Notes: generated by a model not told the origin, from the sequence alone. Counted from the stretch's first letter, positions 9,824 through 20,944 are shown. The stretch is 64,000 nt of DNA from Agrobacterium cavarae (GCF_004310285.1 NZ_SISF01000024.1:1-64000); one strand, 5' to 3'. A program made the numbers and translations.

Positions 9824-10836
9824 CTAAAGCAATTAAGTTCATCGCTCTGGGCATAGAGCACCGCCACATTTTTGGTATGGCACAGAACCTGATGGACGCC
9901 GGCGCGGAGTTCGTCGGCTGGTGGACGGAAGGCGAGCCCGACGTGGTCGAAGGCTTCGTCAAGCGTTTTCCCGACGTGCCGCGTTCGGCCACCAAGGAAG
10001 CGCTTCTGGCGGATGACAGCGTTGATATGGTCGTCATTGCCGATATCCCATCCAAGCGCGCAGACCTTGCGGTCGCCTCGATGGAAGCCGGCAAGGATGT
10101 CATGACCGACAAGCCAGGCTGCACCACATTCGAACAGCTCGAGCGCATTCGCCAGACGGTCAAGAAGACCAAACGCATCTGGACAGTCGATTTCTCCGAG
10201 CGCTTCGAAGTGCCGAGCGTCACCAAGGCTGCCGAGCTGGTCGCCGCAGGCGCCATCGGCCGCGTCGTCCAGACGATCGGCATGGGCCCGCATCGTCTGA
10301 ACCGCCAGATCCGTCCAAAGTGGTTCTTCGAGCGTGAAGCATACGGCGGCATCATCACCGACATCGCCAGCCACCAGATTGACCAGTTCATGTTCTTCAC
10401 CGGCTCCACCGAGGTGGAAATCGTGTCTGCTTCGGTTGCCAATTACGCCAACCCGGGCGACCCGGGCCTGCAGGATTTTGGCGAAGTGCTGCTGCGCGGC
10501 GACAAGGGCCACGGCTACATCCGCGTCGATTGGTATACGCCGGATGCGCTGCCCACCTGGGGTGATGGCCGCCTGACGATCCTCGGCACCGAGGGCTATA
10601 TCGAACTGCGCAAATATGTCGATGTCGGCAACAGCGAAGGCACCGACCGCCTGATCCTCGTCAATGGCGATCGCTGCGAATATATCGATGCCTCCGACGC
10701 TGGCCTCCCATATTTCGGACGCGTATGCGACGACATCCGCAACCGCACCGAAACGGCGATGACGCAGGAGCATGTCTTCAAGGTTTGCGATCTGTCGCTT
10801 CAGGCACAGGCCAAGGCTGAAGGAGCAAAGGCATGA
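9820..10836 (+). CDS. Gfo/Idh/MocA-family oxidoreductase (second), with DKP in place of EKP
   Basis: 338 aa. The Rossmann start (KFIALGIEHRHIFGMAQNLMDAG) has no clear GxGxxG motif, and the usual EKP reads TDKPGC. The C-terminal ITDIASHQIDQFMFFTG block keeps the family His and Asp. These departures from its neighbours suggest a distinct subfamily, perhaps with different cofactor handling. Four-base overlaps at both ends tie it to the first and third dehydrogenases, so the three are made together and may act in sequence. Confidence 0.85.
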   Translation: MTKAIKFIALGIEHRHIFGMAQNLMDAGAEFVGWWTEGEPDVVEGFVKRFPDVPRSATKEALLADDSVDMVVIADIPSKRADLAVASMEAGKDVMTDKPGCTTFEQLERIRQTVKKTKRIWTVDFSERFEVPSVTKAAELVAAGAIGRVVQTIGMGPHRLNRQIRPKWFFEREAYGGIITDIASHQIDQFMFFTGSTEVEIVSASVANYANPGDPGLQDFGEVLLRGDKGHGYIRVDWYTPDALPTWGDGRLTILGTEGYIELRKYVDVGNSEGTDRLILVNGDRCEYIDASDAGLPYFGRVCDDIRNRTETAMTQEHVFKVCDLSLQAQAKAEGAKA

Positions 10837-11912
10837 TAGGCGTCGCCATTGTCGGTGCCGGTATTGGTGCCGAGCATCTGAAGGGGTATCTCGCTTTGCC
10901 GGAGCGGTTCGCCGTCAAGGCGATCTGCGATCTCGACGTGGAACGCGCGCGTGGCGTTGCCAATGGCACGTCCATCCATGTTACCGCCGATCTGGATGAG
11001 GTTCTGGCGGATCCGAGCATCCAGCTCATCGACGTCTGCCTGCCGCCGCACTTACATTTCCCAATCACGCTGAAGGCGCACGCCGCTGGCAAGGATGTGG
11101 TCTGCGAAAAGCCGCTTGTTCGTTCGCTGGAAGAGGCGAATGCGCTTCTCGAATCCGTCAAGACGACGGGCCGCAGCATCTTCCCCGTCTTCCAGTATCG
11201 CTTTGGTCCGGCCATGCGCCAGCTTCGCGCGCTGATCGATGCCGGGCTTGCCGGCAAGGCCTATGTTGCAAGCTCGGAAGTCCATTGGAATCGCGGCAAG
11301 GGCTATTACGACATCCCCTGGCGCGGCACCTGGAAAGGCGAGTGCGGTGGCGCGATCCTCGGCCATGCGATCCATGCACATGATCTGATCTGCTACGTGC
11401 TCGGCCCGGTCGAAGAAGTCTTCACCATGGCCGATACCCGCGTCAACGCGATCGAAACCGAAGACTGCGCGGCACTCAGCTTCCGCATGAAGAACGGCGC
11501 GCTGGTGACAAGCTCGGTTACGCTCGGAGCGGCCGAAGACACATCGCGTCTGCGCTTTTGCTTCGAAGGTTTCACCGCCGAGAGCGGTTCGCTGCCCTAT
11601 CGCCCGGCGGAAGACAAGTGGCGCTTCATTGCGCGAGCACCGACGACGCAAGCTCAGATCGATGCGGTTCTTGCAACGGTTGGCGAAGGCGAGAACGGCT
11701 TCACCGGTTTTGTCGAGGCGATTGCTGACGCCATGGAGGGGCGCGGCGGCAAGGAGGTCACTGTAAGGGACGGTCTGCAATCGATTGAGCTCGTCACGGC
11801 CATTTATCGCTCGGCGCGCGGAGGCAAACCGGTACGGCTGGCAGAGGCGGCGGAAGGTCAGTGGATCAAGGGTTGGGCTCCGCAGCCTGCACCCACCGCA
11901 GCATCGGCCTGA
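10833..11912 (+). CDS. Gfo/Idh/MocA-family oxidoreductase (third)
   Basis: 359 aa. Motifs: VAIVGAGIGAEHLKGY (Rossmann), VCEKPLV (Lys) and GGAILGHAIHAHDLICYVLG (His and Asp). It is coupled to the preceding gene by ATGA. The last codons and the stop lie inside a dispersed intergenic repeat (11902-12005), so the native C-terminus may have been altered by the repeat. Role inferred: a sugar or keto-sugar redox step in the same pathway. Substrate unknown. Confidence 0.88.
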   Translation: MIGVAIVGAGIGAEHLKGYLALPERFAVKAICDLDVERARGVANGTSIHVTADLDEVLADPSIQLIDVCLPPHLHFPITLKAHAAGKDVVCEKPLVRSLEEANALLESVKTTGRSIFPVFQYRFGPAMRQLRALIDAGLAGKAYVASSEVHWNRGKGYYDIPWRGTWKGECGGAILGHAIHAHDLICYVLGPVEEVFTMADTRVNAIETEDCAALSFRMKNGALVTSSVTLGAAEDTSRLRFCFEGFTAESGSLPYRPAEDKWRFIARAPTTQAQIDAVLATVGEGENGFTGFVEAIADAMEGRGGKEVTVRDGLQSIELVTAIYRSARGGKPVRLAEAAEGQWIKGWAPQPAPTAASA

Positions 11913-12005
11913 AGATCGGGATCGATTTTCAGAAAGGCACGATGCGTGATTTGGAAGAGCTAGAGCGTCCTTTGTGCGTCCGAAAGGACGCACGGCGCTC
12001 TAGAG
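11902..12005. repeat. dispersed rhizobial-type intergenic repeat, copy A
   Basis: Shares its order of blocks with copies near 19790 and 32228: CATCGGCC(C/T)GA, a short inverted segment around CGATTTTC, GATGCGT, and a terminal hairpin. Here the hairpin is GTGCGTCC-gaaa-GGACGCAC (11974-11993), flanked by TAGAGCG and CGCTCTA. It overlaps the end of the preceding CDS and supplies its TGA stop. Confidence 0.75.
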
Positions 12006-12049
12006 CATAATCATCGCCAAAGCATAATCATCGAATGGGAGGAAACCAG

Positions 12050-13321
12050 ATGATCAGACAATACAGCATGGCATTGGCGCTCGCTTTGGGCGCGGCGTCT
12101 TTCGCCGGAGGCGCTCAGGCTGCCCAGGAAGTTCGCTTCACATGCGCCTATGACGGCAATGGCTGCGAAATCCTGAAGGACATTCTCGCACGCTATGAAA
12201 AGCAGCATCCGGATGTGAAGATCGTTACCGACGTGGTGCCTTATAAGGCGCTGTTGGAAGGTCTGCCCGTTCAGCTCGCGGGCGGCAGCGGTCCGGATTT
12301 CGCCACCGTCACCGACCTTGGCGGCCTCAACCGTTATTATCTCGATCTCACGCCCTATGTGGACGCGAAGAACTGGGAAGACAATTTCTCCAACGTGCTG
12401 AAGTGGTACCGCAGCGGCCCTGACGACAAGGGCATCTACGGCATGCATACGCAGCTGACCATCACCGGCGCCTTCATCAATCGCACGCTGTTCGATCAGG
12501 CCAATGTCGCCGTGCCCGGCAAGGACGCGACGATGGATGATTGGGCAAAGGCGGCGACCGCCGTCGCGAAGGCAACCGGAACACCTTATCCGATGGCAAT
12601 CGACCGTTCGGGTCACCGTATTGCCGGCCCCGCCATCTCCTATGGCGCCAAGATTTTCGACGCGGAAGGTAAGCCGATCCTGGTCGATGAAGGTTTCACG
12701 ACCTTCGTGAAGAAGTTCGTCGAGTGGAACAAGGACGGCACCATGGCGCGTGACGTCTGGGCCGGGCAGGGCGGTAATACCTATCGTGACGCCGCGCAGG
12801 AATTCATCAACGGCCAACTCGCTTACTACTATTCCGGTAGCTGGCAGACGGCGCGCTTCGATAGCCAGGTAGGCGATGCCTTCGACTGGGAAGTCGTGCC
12901 GCAGCCTTGCGGCGGTGCTGCCTGCACCGGCATGCCGGGTGGTACCGGCATTGTCGGCTTCAAGCAGACCAAGAACCCGAAGATCGTGGCCGATATCCTG
13001 AACTTCCTTGCCGAAGACGAGAACTATCTCGACTTCACGGTCCGCACCCGCAACGTTCCGGCCAAGAAGTCGGTCGCGGAAAAAGGCGTGACCTATACCG
13101 GTGCGACCCCTGCGACGCAGAAGGCCATGAATGCCTGGCTCGACCAGATCCCCGGCATTAGCCCGATTGCTTACGCCTACCAGGGTTACAAGAACAATCG
13201 CGCCATGTTCAACATCTCTGTTCAGCGCATCACCCAGACCATCGTCGGCGAATTGACAGTCGATGAAGCGATGGCACGCGCCAAGACGGACGTTGAGGAA
13301 ATGTTGAAGCAGGCGAAATGA
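12050..13321 (+). CDS. carbohydrate ABC transporter substrate-binding protein (family 1)
   Basis: 423 aa periplasmic sugar-binding protein. A Sec signal peptide is obvious (about 1-23, ALALALGAASFAGGAQA). The mature part has the MalE-type layout (FTCAYDGNGCEILKDILARYEK; PDFATVTDLGGLNRY). Start at the ATG at 12050 behind GGGAGGAA rather than the upstream ATG at 12035. The two permeases and the ATPase follow directly, so this is a complete importer feeding the catabolic genes of the same operon. Confidence 0.92.
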   Translation: MIRQYSMALALALGAASFAGGAQAAQEVRFTCAYDGNGCEILKDILARYEKQHPDVKIVTDVVPYKALLEGLPVQLAGGSGPDFATVTDLGGLNRYYLDLTPYVDAKNWEDNFSNVLKWYRSGPDDKGIYGMHTQLTITGAFINRTLFDQANVAVPGKDATMDDWAKAATAVAKATGTPYPMAIDRSGHRIAGPAISYGAKIFDAEGKPILVDEGFTTFVKKFVEWNKDGTMARDVWAGQGGNTYRDAAQEFINGQLAYYYSGSWQTARFDSQVGDAFDWEVVPQPCGGAACTGMPGGTGIVGFKQTKNPKIVADILNFLAEDENYLDFTVRTRNVPAKKSVAEKGVTYTGATPATQKAMNAWLDQIPGISPIAYAYQGYKNNRAMFNISVQRITQTIVGELTVDEAMARAKTDVEEMLKQAK

Positions 13322-13378
13322 TCCATCGCCTTCCGGCGCGACGCATCCCGTGCCGCGCCGGATCGAAGGAGGAGCCCC

Positions 13379-14347
13379 ATGTATAAATTGATTGCGCCAG
13401 TGATGGGCATCGTTGAACTGCCGTTCGCCTTCCTGCAGAAGGTTCTCGGGCATCGACGGATTGCCTGGGTGTTTCTCACCCCAAACCTCATTCTCTTTGC
13501 TGTTTTCGCATTTCTGCCGATCCTGCTGAACGTTGCCTATTCGGTGACGGGCACCGAGCAGATCATGCTTGCCGATCGCCCCTTCGTCGGCGGCGGGAAT
13601 TTTCAGGCGCTGATGTCCTGCGGCAATTATCTCGATCCGAATTCCTGTCAGCAGGACCTCTTCTGGCGCTCGGTGTGGAACACGCTCCTCTTCGTCGTGC
13701 TTCAGGTGGGCTTCATGGTTGGCTTCTCGCTGATCACGGCCATCATCCTCAACCGCGATATCCGCGCCCGTGGTTTCTTCCGCGCCGTGTTCTTCTTCCC
13801 AGTGTTGCTGTCACCCGTCGTCGTGGCGCTGATCTGGAAGTGGATCTTGCAGCGCTTCGGCGTTCTCAATGCCGCGATGGAAGGTATGGGCTTGAGCTCT
13901 GTCGACTGGATGCTGGAAGCAAACCTGGCCTTCGGTTGGTCGGTCTTCCTGTCGGTTTGGGCGCATATGGGCTTCTACACGCTCATCCTTCTTGCCGGCC
14001 TGCAGGCGATCCCACGTGATGTCTACGAGGCCGCCGAACTCGACAAGGCGAACCCCTGGCGCATCTTCCGCCGCATCACCATGCCGCTTCTGGCGCCGAC
14101 CATGCTCGTCGTGCTTGTTCTGTCGCTGATCAAGGGCGTACAGACCTTCGACGAAATCTTCGCCTTCACCGGCGGTGGTCCAGGCTCGGCAACGACCTTC
14201 ATCATTCAATACATCTATCAGACCGGTTTTGCCGGAACGCCCCGCAATTTCGGCCTTGCAGCCGCAGCCTCGCTGCTTCTCGCTGTCGTTCTCGTGGTGC
14301 TGACCGCTCTGCAATTCCGGGCAAACAGGAGCAAGGTCGATGGCTAG
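13379..14347 (+). CDS. carbohydrate ABC transporter permease (MalF type)
   Basis: 322 aa, about six membrane helices. The cytoplasmic EAA loop is visible as DVYEAAELDKANPWRIFRRITMP, the contact for the ATPase. A ribosome site, AAGGAGG, precedes the ATG. It overlaps the next permease by eight bases. Partner of the MalG-type protein in a heterodimeric import channel. Confidence 0.93.
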   Translation: MYKLIAPVMGIVELPFAFLQKVLGHRRIAWVFLTPNLILFAVFAFLPILLNVAYSVTGTEQIMLADRPFVGGGNFQALMSCGNYLDPNSCQQDLFWRSVWNTLLFVVLQVGFMVGFSLITAIILNRDIRARGFFRAVFFFPVLLSPVVVALIWKWILQRFGVLNAAMEGMGLSSVDWMLEANLAFGWSVFLSVWAHMGFYTLILLAGLQAIPRDVYEAAELDKANPWRIFRRITMPLLAPTMLVVLVLSLIKGVQTFDEIFAFTGGGPGSATTFIIQYIYQTGFAGTPRNFGLAAAASLLLAVVLVVLTALQFRANRSKVDG

Positions 14348-15383
14348 GATTGGTGCATTTCTAACCCGCACGCGCGGCCGCAATGGCAAGCTGCACTGGA
14401 CCGACTGGCTGTCCTACGCCTATCTTGGCATGGCCGTTCTGATCATGTTCGGCCCGGTCGTCTGGCTCGTTCTGTCGTCCTTCAAGACGGAAGCGGACCT
14501 TCAGCGCTTTCCTCCGCGTTTCCTGCCCTATTCGCAGGAGACCGTCGTTGTGGATGGACAGCAAGCGCCGCTTCCCGTCTATACCACCAAGGACGGTCAG
14601 ACGGTGGGCATGGTGCGCCGCATCGGCTTGGTAGCGCAGGTCATCGACCCAGCGAAGCCGACCGAAATCCAAAAAATGCCGTTCAACGAGTTGAAGCCGG
14701 CTGAGCGCGTGTCTCTGGCGACGGAGAACTACACCGAGCTTTTCCAGCGCTTCAACTTCCCGCTTTATTTCTGGAACTCGGTCTTCATTACGGTAACGTC
14801 CACCGTCATCATGCTGATCGTCAATTCCATGGCGGCCTTTGCCCTTTCGAAATATCAGTTCAAGGGCAGGGGTGCCGTTCTAGCCATGGTCGTCGGCACC
14901 TTGATGATCCCGCAGACGGTCGTGCTGGTGCCGCTCTTTCTCATCACCAGCCAGCTTGGCATGATCAACAGTCTCTGGGGCGTGATCATTCCCGGTGCCG
15001 CCACGCCGACCGGTGTGTTCCTGCTTCGCCAATATATGCTGACGATCCCCGATGAGATCCTCGACGCGGCACGCATGGATAAGGCCAGCGAGTGGAAGAT
15101 CTACTGGCGCATCATCCTGCCGCTCTCTGCACCGGCACTTGCGGTGCTTGCGATCCTGGCGGTCATGTGGCGCTGGAACGACTTCCTGTGGCCGCTGATC
15201 GTGCTGACCCGCAACGATAATTTCACCCTGCAACTGGCACTGAATTCCTTCCAGGGAGAGATGTCGACGGAGTGGAGCAACCTGCTTGCCATGACCGTAC
15301 TGACGCTCGCGCCCATCGCGCTGGTCTTCATGTTCCTACAAAAATACATCGCCACCGGCATTGCATCGACGGGCGGCAAATAA
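14340..15383 (+). CDS. carbohydrate ABC transporter permease (MalG type)
   Basis: 347 aa with an EAA loop (EILDAARMDKASEWKIYWRIILPL) and six predicted helices. Between helix 1 and helix 2 there is a long periplasmic insert (about residues 60-130, including VVDGQQAPLPVYTTKDGQTVG) that makes it longer than a usual MalG; such inserts occur in a subgroup of sugar permeases. Translated directly after the MalF partner. Confidence 0.93.
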   Translation: MARIGAFLTRTRGRNGKLHWTDWLSYAYLGMAVLIMFGPVVWLVLSSFKTEADLQRFPPRFLPYSQETVVVDGQQAPLPVYTTKDGQTVGMVRRIGLVAQVIDPAKPTEIQKMPFNELKPAERVSLATENYTELFQRFNFPLYFWNSVFITVTSTVIMLIVNSMAAFALSKYQFKGRGAVLAMVVGTLMIPQTVVLVPLFLITSQLGMINSLWGVIIPGAATPTGVFLLRQYMLTIPDEILDAARMDKASEWKIYWRIILPLSAPALAVLAILAVMWRWNDFLWPLIVLTRNDNFTLQLALNSFQGEMSTEWSNLLAMTVLTLAPIALVFMFLQKYIATGIASTGGK

Positions 15384-15405
15384 TCCTTCGGGAGGAGACA
15401 CGACA

Positions 15406-16488
15406 ATGGCAAGTATTGAGCTTCGTCAGGTCAAAAAGACATATGGCGCCCTCGATGTGATCAAGGGTATCGATCTCGATATCAAGCACGGCGAATTCTG
15501 CGTATTCGTCGGACCGTCCGGCTGTGGCAAGTCAACGCTTCTGCGCATGATTTCAGGCCTGGAAGCCCTGACCGATGGCGACATCGTCATCGGTGGCGAT
15601 GTGGTCAACACGGTGCCGGCTGCGGACCGCGGTCTTGCCATGGTGTTCCAGTCCTACGCGCTTTACCCGCATATGACGGTGCGCGAGAACCTCTCCTTCG
15701 GCCTTGAAAACATCGGCACGCCGAAGAAGGCGATCGCCGAAAAGATCGCGCAGGTTTCCAAGATGCTGCAGATCGATCAGCTTCTGGAGCGCCGTCCGAA
15801 GGATCTGTCGGGCGGACAGCGCCAGCGCGTTGCGATCGGCCGTGCCGTCGTGCGTGAACCGCGCGTCTTCCTTTTCGATGAACCGCTTTCCAACCTCGAT
15901 GCAGAGCTGCGCGTCGATATGCGCGGCGAAATCTCCGCTCTGCACAAGCGTCTTGGCAACACGATGATCTACGTCACCCACGACCAGGTGGAAGCCATGA
16001 CCATGGCCGACAAGATCGCCGTGCTGCGCGCCGGCAAGCTGGAGCAGTTCGGCGTCCCGCTCGATCTTTACAATCGCCCTGCCAATCTCTTCGTCGCAGG
16101 CTTCATCGGGTCGCCAAAGATGAACTTCTTCGCCGGCGAGGTGATCTCCGGATCGACACCTCTGCTGAAGATCGCGACGGGCGAACTGATCCCGCTGCCG
16201 CAGACCGGTTTTTCCTATGCGCCCAGCCAGAAGGTCACGCTCGGCATTCGCCCCAACCATGTGAAGCACGGCAATGAAGGACCGCTCACCATGTCGGTGC
16301 GCACAGCCGAACAGCTTGGTGGAGAATCCTATCTCTACGGCAATCTGGGCGATGGTACGCCTGTGACGCTGCATCTGTCCGGGCAGACCTCCACTGCCGC
16401 CGGTGAGGTGATCCGCATGGCCGCGCCGCTCGAGCACGTTCATCTTTTCGATACGACGAGCGGTTTGACGCTCAAGCAGGACGTTTGA
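15406..16488 (+). CDS. sugar ABC transporter ATP-binding protein (MalK/UgpC type)
   Basis: 360 aa. Walker A GPSGCGKST, ABC signature LSGGQRQRVAIGR, Walker B VFLFDEPLSNLD and switch YVTHDQVEAMTMADK are all present. The C-terminal third is a MalK-like TOBE/OB regulatory domain. Start at the ATG at 15406 after GGGAGGAGA; the frame is open upstream but lacks a better start. ATPase of the importer encoded by the preceding three genes. Confidence 0.94.
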   Translation: MASIELRQVKKTYGALDVIKGIDLDIKHGEFCVFVGPSGCGKSTLLRMISGLEALTDGDIVIGGDVVNTVPAADRGLAMVFQSYALYPHMTVRENLSFGLENIGTPKKAIAEKIAQVSKMLQIDQLLERRPKDLSGGQRQRVAIGRAVVREPRVFLFDEPLSNLDAELRVDMRGEISALHKRLGNTMIYVTHDQVEAMTMADKIAVLRAGKLEQFGVPLDLYNRPANLFVAGFIGSPKMNFFAGEVISGSTPLLKIATGELIPLPQTGFSYAPSQKVTLGIRPNHVKHGNEGPLTMSVRTAEQLGGESYLYGNLGDGTPVTLHLSGQTSTAAGEVIRMAAPLEHVHLFDTTSGLTLKQDV

Positions 16489-16489
16489 C

Positions 16490-18214
<1,725 letters not shown>

Positions 18215-18226
18215 AGGATTGGGTCG

Positions 18227-19027
18227 ATGATGAAGCGTTTGCTGATCACAGGTGCCGGCGGCCAGCTTGGCAGAATGCTGCGCGGGCGCCTCGGCCAGGT
18301 TGCCGAAATCGTCCGCCTGTCGGATGTGGCGGAGATTGCCGCGCCCGCCGGACCGCACGAGGAAGTGGTGCGCTGCGCGCTGGAGGATGCTGAGGCCGTC
18401 CACGATCTGGTGAAGGATTGCGATGGCATCGTTCATCTGGGCGGCATTTCGGTCGAGAAGGCATACGACCCGATCGAGGACGCCAATCTGCGAGGAGTCT
18501 ACAATCTCTATGAAGCGGCGCGGGCGAACGGCAAGCCACGCATCCTCTTCGCTTCGACCAACCACACGATCGGCTACTATCCCCAAGGGACCAAGCTTAC
18601 GCCGGATATGCCCTTCCTGCCGGATGGGCTTTACGGCGTGTCGAAGATTTTCGGCGAGGCGATTGCGAGCCTCTATCATTCCAAATTCGGCCAGGAGACG
18701 GCGATCGTCCGGATCGGTTCCTGCACCGAGAAGCCGATGGATTGGCGCATGCTCTCCACCTGGCTCAGCCATGACGATTTCGTCTCGCTGATCGAGGCCG
18801 TTTTCGGCGTGCGAAAGCTTGGCTGCCCGGTGATCTGGGGTGTGTCTGCCAATGATGATGCCTGGTGGGACAACTCTCATGTCGATTTTCTCGGCTGGCA
18901 GCGGCGCGACAATGCCGCGCGGTTCCGCGAGGAAATCGAACGGACCGTGCCGTGCCCTGATCCGGAAGCGGCCATCGCGAAATATCAGGGTGGCGTCTTT
19001 ATCGACGAACCCATTCACAAGGCGTGA
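18227..19027 (+). CDS. NAD-dependent epimerase/dehydratase-family protein, uronate-dehydrogenase-like
   Basis: 266 aa short-chain dehydrogenase. A Rossmann GAGGQLG motif and YGVSK catalytic Tyr136/Lys140 are visible, with FASTNHTIGYYP, RIGSCTEKP and WWDNSHVDFLGW blocks that I recognise from Agrobacterium uronate dehydrogenase (Udh), which oxidises D-galacturonate or D-glucuronate at C1 to the lactone. Length also matches. The operon lacks a recognisable galactarolactone cycloisomerase, so the physiological substrate could differ. A second in-frame ATG at 18230 is an equally good start. Confidence 0.82.
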   Translation: MMKRLLITGAGGQLGRMLRGRLGQVAEIVRLSDVAEIAAPAGPHEEVVRCALEDAEAVHDLVKDCDGIVHLGGISVEKAYDPIEDANLRGVYNLYEAARANGKPRILFASTNHTIGYYPQGTKLTPDMPFLPDGLYGVSKIFGEAIASLYHSKFGQETAIVRIGSCTEKPMDWRMLSTWLSHDDFVSLIEAVFGVRKLGCPVIWGVSANDDAWWDNSHVDFLGWQRRDNAARFREEIERTVPCPDPEAAIAKYQGGVFIDEPIHKA

Positions 19028-19060
19028 AAAGCCTTCATCCGTCACGACGAGGAGAACACT

Positions 19061-19771
19061 ATGAACAGCGAAACCCGCGAAAAACTATCGACGATTTCCG
19101 TCGCGACACTGGCAACGGCGCTTTACAAGCGCGGCCTGCGCAACCAGGTCATCCAGGGTGTGCGCCCGCTTGGCTACAAGGGCAAGAACATGGTGGGCCC
19201 GGCCTTCACACTGCGCTACATGCCGGCCCGTGAAGACCGCAATCAGCTCGTCGAATTCCGCAACCCTGCCCATCCGCAGCGCGTGGCGATCGAGACCTGC
19301 CCTCCGGGCCATGTGCTGGTCATGGATAGCCGCAAGGACGCGAGTGCTGCCTCCGCTGGCGATATTCTCGTCACCCGTTTGATGGTGCGTGGCGGTGCCG
19401 GTATCGTCTCCGACGGCGGCTTCCGCGACGCGGCAACCATTGCCGAGCTGGATATCCCGGCCTACCACACCCGCCCGTCCAGCCCAACGAACCTCACCAA
19501 GCATGAAGCAATCGAGATCAACGGTCCGATCGGCTGCGGCGACGCGCCGGTCTTCCCGGGCGACATCATCGTTGGCGATGCGGATTGCGTCATCGTCATC
19601 CCCGCCGGTATTGCGGATGAAATTGCGACCGAAGCCGTCGAAATGACCGCTTACGAGGACTTTGTCGTGGAACGCGTCAAGGCAGGCGAAACGATTATCG
19701 GCCTCTATCCCTGCACCAAGGACGAGCACCAGACCGCTTTTGCAGCATGGCGCAAGGCAAACGGTCGCTGA
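19061..19771 (+). CDS. RraA-family protein, probable aldolase/decarboxylase
   Basis: 236 aa of the RraA/HMG-aldolase fold. Unlike pure RNase E regulators, it keeps GGFRDAATI (the Arg-Asp pair used for pyruvate and metal binding in 4-hydroxy-4-methyl-2-oxoglutarate aldolases) and the GDADCVIVIP block. As last gene of the sugar operon, 33 bases after the Udh-like gene, it is placed to split a 2-keto-3-deoxy acid made by the dehydratase. Function inferred from motif and position. A regulator role is less likely. Confidence 0.78.
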   Translation: MNSETREKLSTISVATLATALYKRGLRNQVIQGVRPLGYKGKNMVGPAFTLRYMPAREDRNQLVEFRNPAHPQRVAIETCPPGHVLVMDSRKDASAASAGDILVTRLMVRGGAGIVSDGGFRDAATIAELDIPAYHTRPSSPTNLTKHEAIEINGPIGCGDAPVFPGDIIVGDADCVIVIPAGIADEIATEAVEMTAYEDFVVERVKAGETIIGLYPCTKDEHQTAFAAWRKANGR

Positions 19772-19789
19772 CCATCGGGCAAGGCCCTA

Positions 19790-19840
19790 CAGCATCGGCC
19801 CGAAAATCGAAGCCGATTTTCGGAAAGCACGGCGCTCTAA
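19790..19840. repeat. dispersed intergenic repeat, copy B (short)
   Basis: Carries the CATCGGCCCGAAAATCGA block, its inverted partner (CGATTTTCGG), AAAGCAC and the closing GGCGCTCTAA of the family, but lacks the middle hairpin segment found in copies A and C. It lies just after the sugar operon. Confidence 0.65.
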
Positions 19841-19859
19841 TCAAGATCATTCATAAAGA

Positions 19860-19886
19860 AAATGGCCGGGTTCGTCCCGGCCATTT
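19860..19886. terminator. bidirectional terminator between convergent genes
   Basis: AAATGGCCGGG-ttcgt-CCCGGCCATTT: an 11-bp perfect stem with A and T ends that suits both strands, between the RraA-type gene (+) and the galactose dehydrogenase gene (-). Confidence 0.8.
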
Positions 19887-19918
19887 GTCCATCGGCTAAA
19901 CGCGTCGACGACCCGCTA

Positions 19919-20845
19919 TCAGTCGTAGAAGGAATCCACGAACTTGTGGCGACCGAGCAGGAAAGCGTCGGCGACGTGGGTCAGCGGTGCGAGATCGACG
20001 TCGGACGTCTTGGCCTTGATGATCTCGGCAAAGCGCTCGTAAAGGGCAGGGTATTCGCGCTCCGGCTCTGCAAATTTCAGTTCGCCATTGATTGAAAGCT
20101 TTGCGCCGCCTTCGGAGAGAACCATCTGACCGGCTTCGGTCTCGGCGACGATATCCCAGCTCTGCTTGCCCGTCTGGCGCCAGTCGAACTCGGCATGCAC
20201 CGGCATCTTCGTCACGTCGGAGAAGTGGATGTCGGCGGCAATCGGTGCGTCGCGGTTTTCCGGGAATTCCAGCGTCGCCTTGGTGATGAACAGTGCGCGC
20301 GGCAGGATATGGGTGATGATCGACAGCGCATTGATGCCGGGGTCGAAGACACCGAGGCCGCCGGCCTGCCAGATCCATTCCTGGTTCGGGTGCCAGTGGC
20401 GCACATCTTCCTTCCAGATGACGTGAACGCTATTGATCTTGGTGGAGGCCAGGAAGCTCTTTGCTGCTTCGACGGCTGGCGCATAGCGCGAATGCCAGCT
20501 TGCAAACAGCGACAGGCCTTTGGAATCCGCCAGGCGAACAAGATCCTGCACTTCCGAAAGGGTTGCGCCGGGTGGCTTTTCAAGGAAGACATGCTTGCCG
20601 GCGTTGAGCGCCGTATAGGCTGCCTCGTAGCGATATTGCGGCGGCATGCAGAGCGAAACCGCGGTCACTTCCGGCACGGCAGCGATCAGTTCTTCGATCG
20701 TGTGGTGGGAAGGCACGCCTTCCACGGTACCATGACGGCTGGCCGTTGCGACAAGGTCGAAATCCGCATTGGCGGCGATGGCTGGAAGATGCTGGTCGCG
20801 AACGATTTTGCCGACGCCGACGATGGCAAGCTTGATGGCTGACAT
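19919..20845 (-). CDS. L-arabinose / D-galactose 1-dehydrogenase (Gfo/Idh/MocA family)
   Basis: 308 aa. The N-terminus (LAIVGVGKIVRDQHLPAI), FLEKPPGATLSEV, WKEDVRHWHPNQEWIW and GGLGVFDPGINALSI blocks closely resemble bacterial D-galactose and L-arabinose 1-dehydrogenases of the non-phosphorylative pathways (Azospirillum AraA type). The enzyme oxidises the sugar at C1 to a lactone with NAD(P). It is separated from the sugar operon by a terminator and stands as a single gene, but its product chemistry would feed lactonase and dehydratase steps like those next door. Confidence 0.85.
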   Translation of the reverse strand: MSAIKLAIVGVGKIVRDQHLPAIAANADFDLVATASRHGTVEGVPSHHTIEELIAAVPEVTAVSLCMPPQYRYEAAYTALNAGKHVFLEKPPGATLSEVQDLVRLADSKGLSLFASWHSRYAPAVEAAKSFLASTKINSVHVIWKEDVRHWHPNQEWIWQAGGLGVFDPGINALSIITHILPRALFITKATLEFPENRDAPIAADIHFSDVTKMPVHAEFDWRQTGKQSWDIVAETEAGQMVLSEGGAKLSINGELKFAEPEREYPALYERFAEIIKAKTSDVDLAPLTHVADAFLLGRHKFVDSFYD

Positions 20846-20944
20846 GCTTTTAAGACCCGTGTGATGCTCTAAAAATAATACTTTATGCCTTGTATCAGAA
20901 ACAGGCCGCCGGGCAAGCCGTTGCTCGGCGCTGTCAGCTCAAAA

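Noticed and set aside
12011..13453. 480-codon minus-strand open frame opposite the sugar-binding protein
   Set aside because: Opposes a clear signal-peptide-bearing binding protein; shadow frame.
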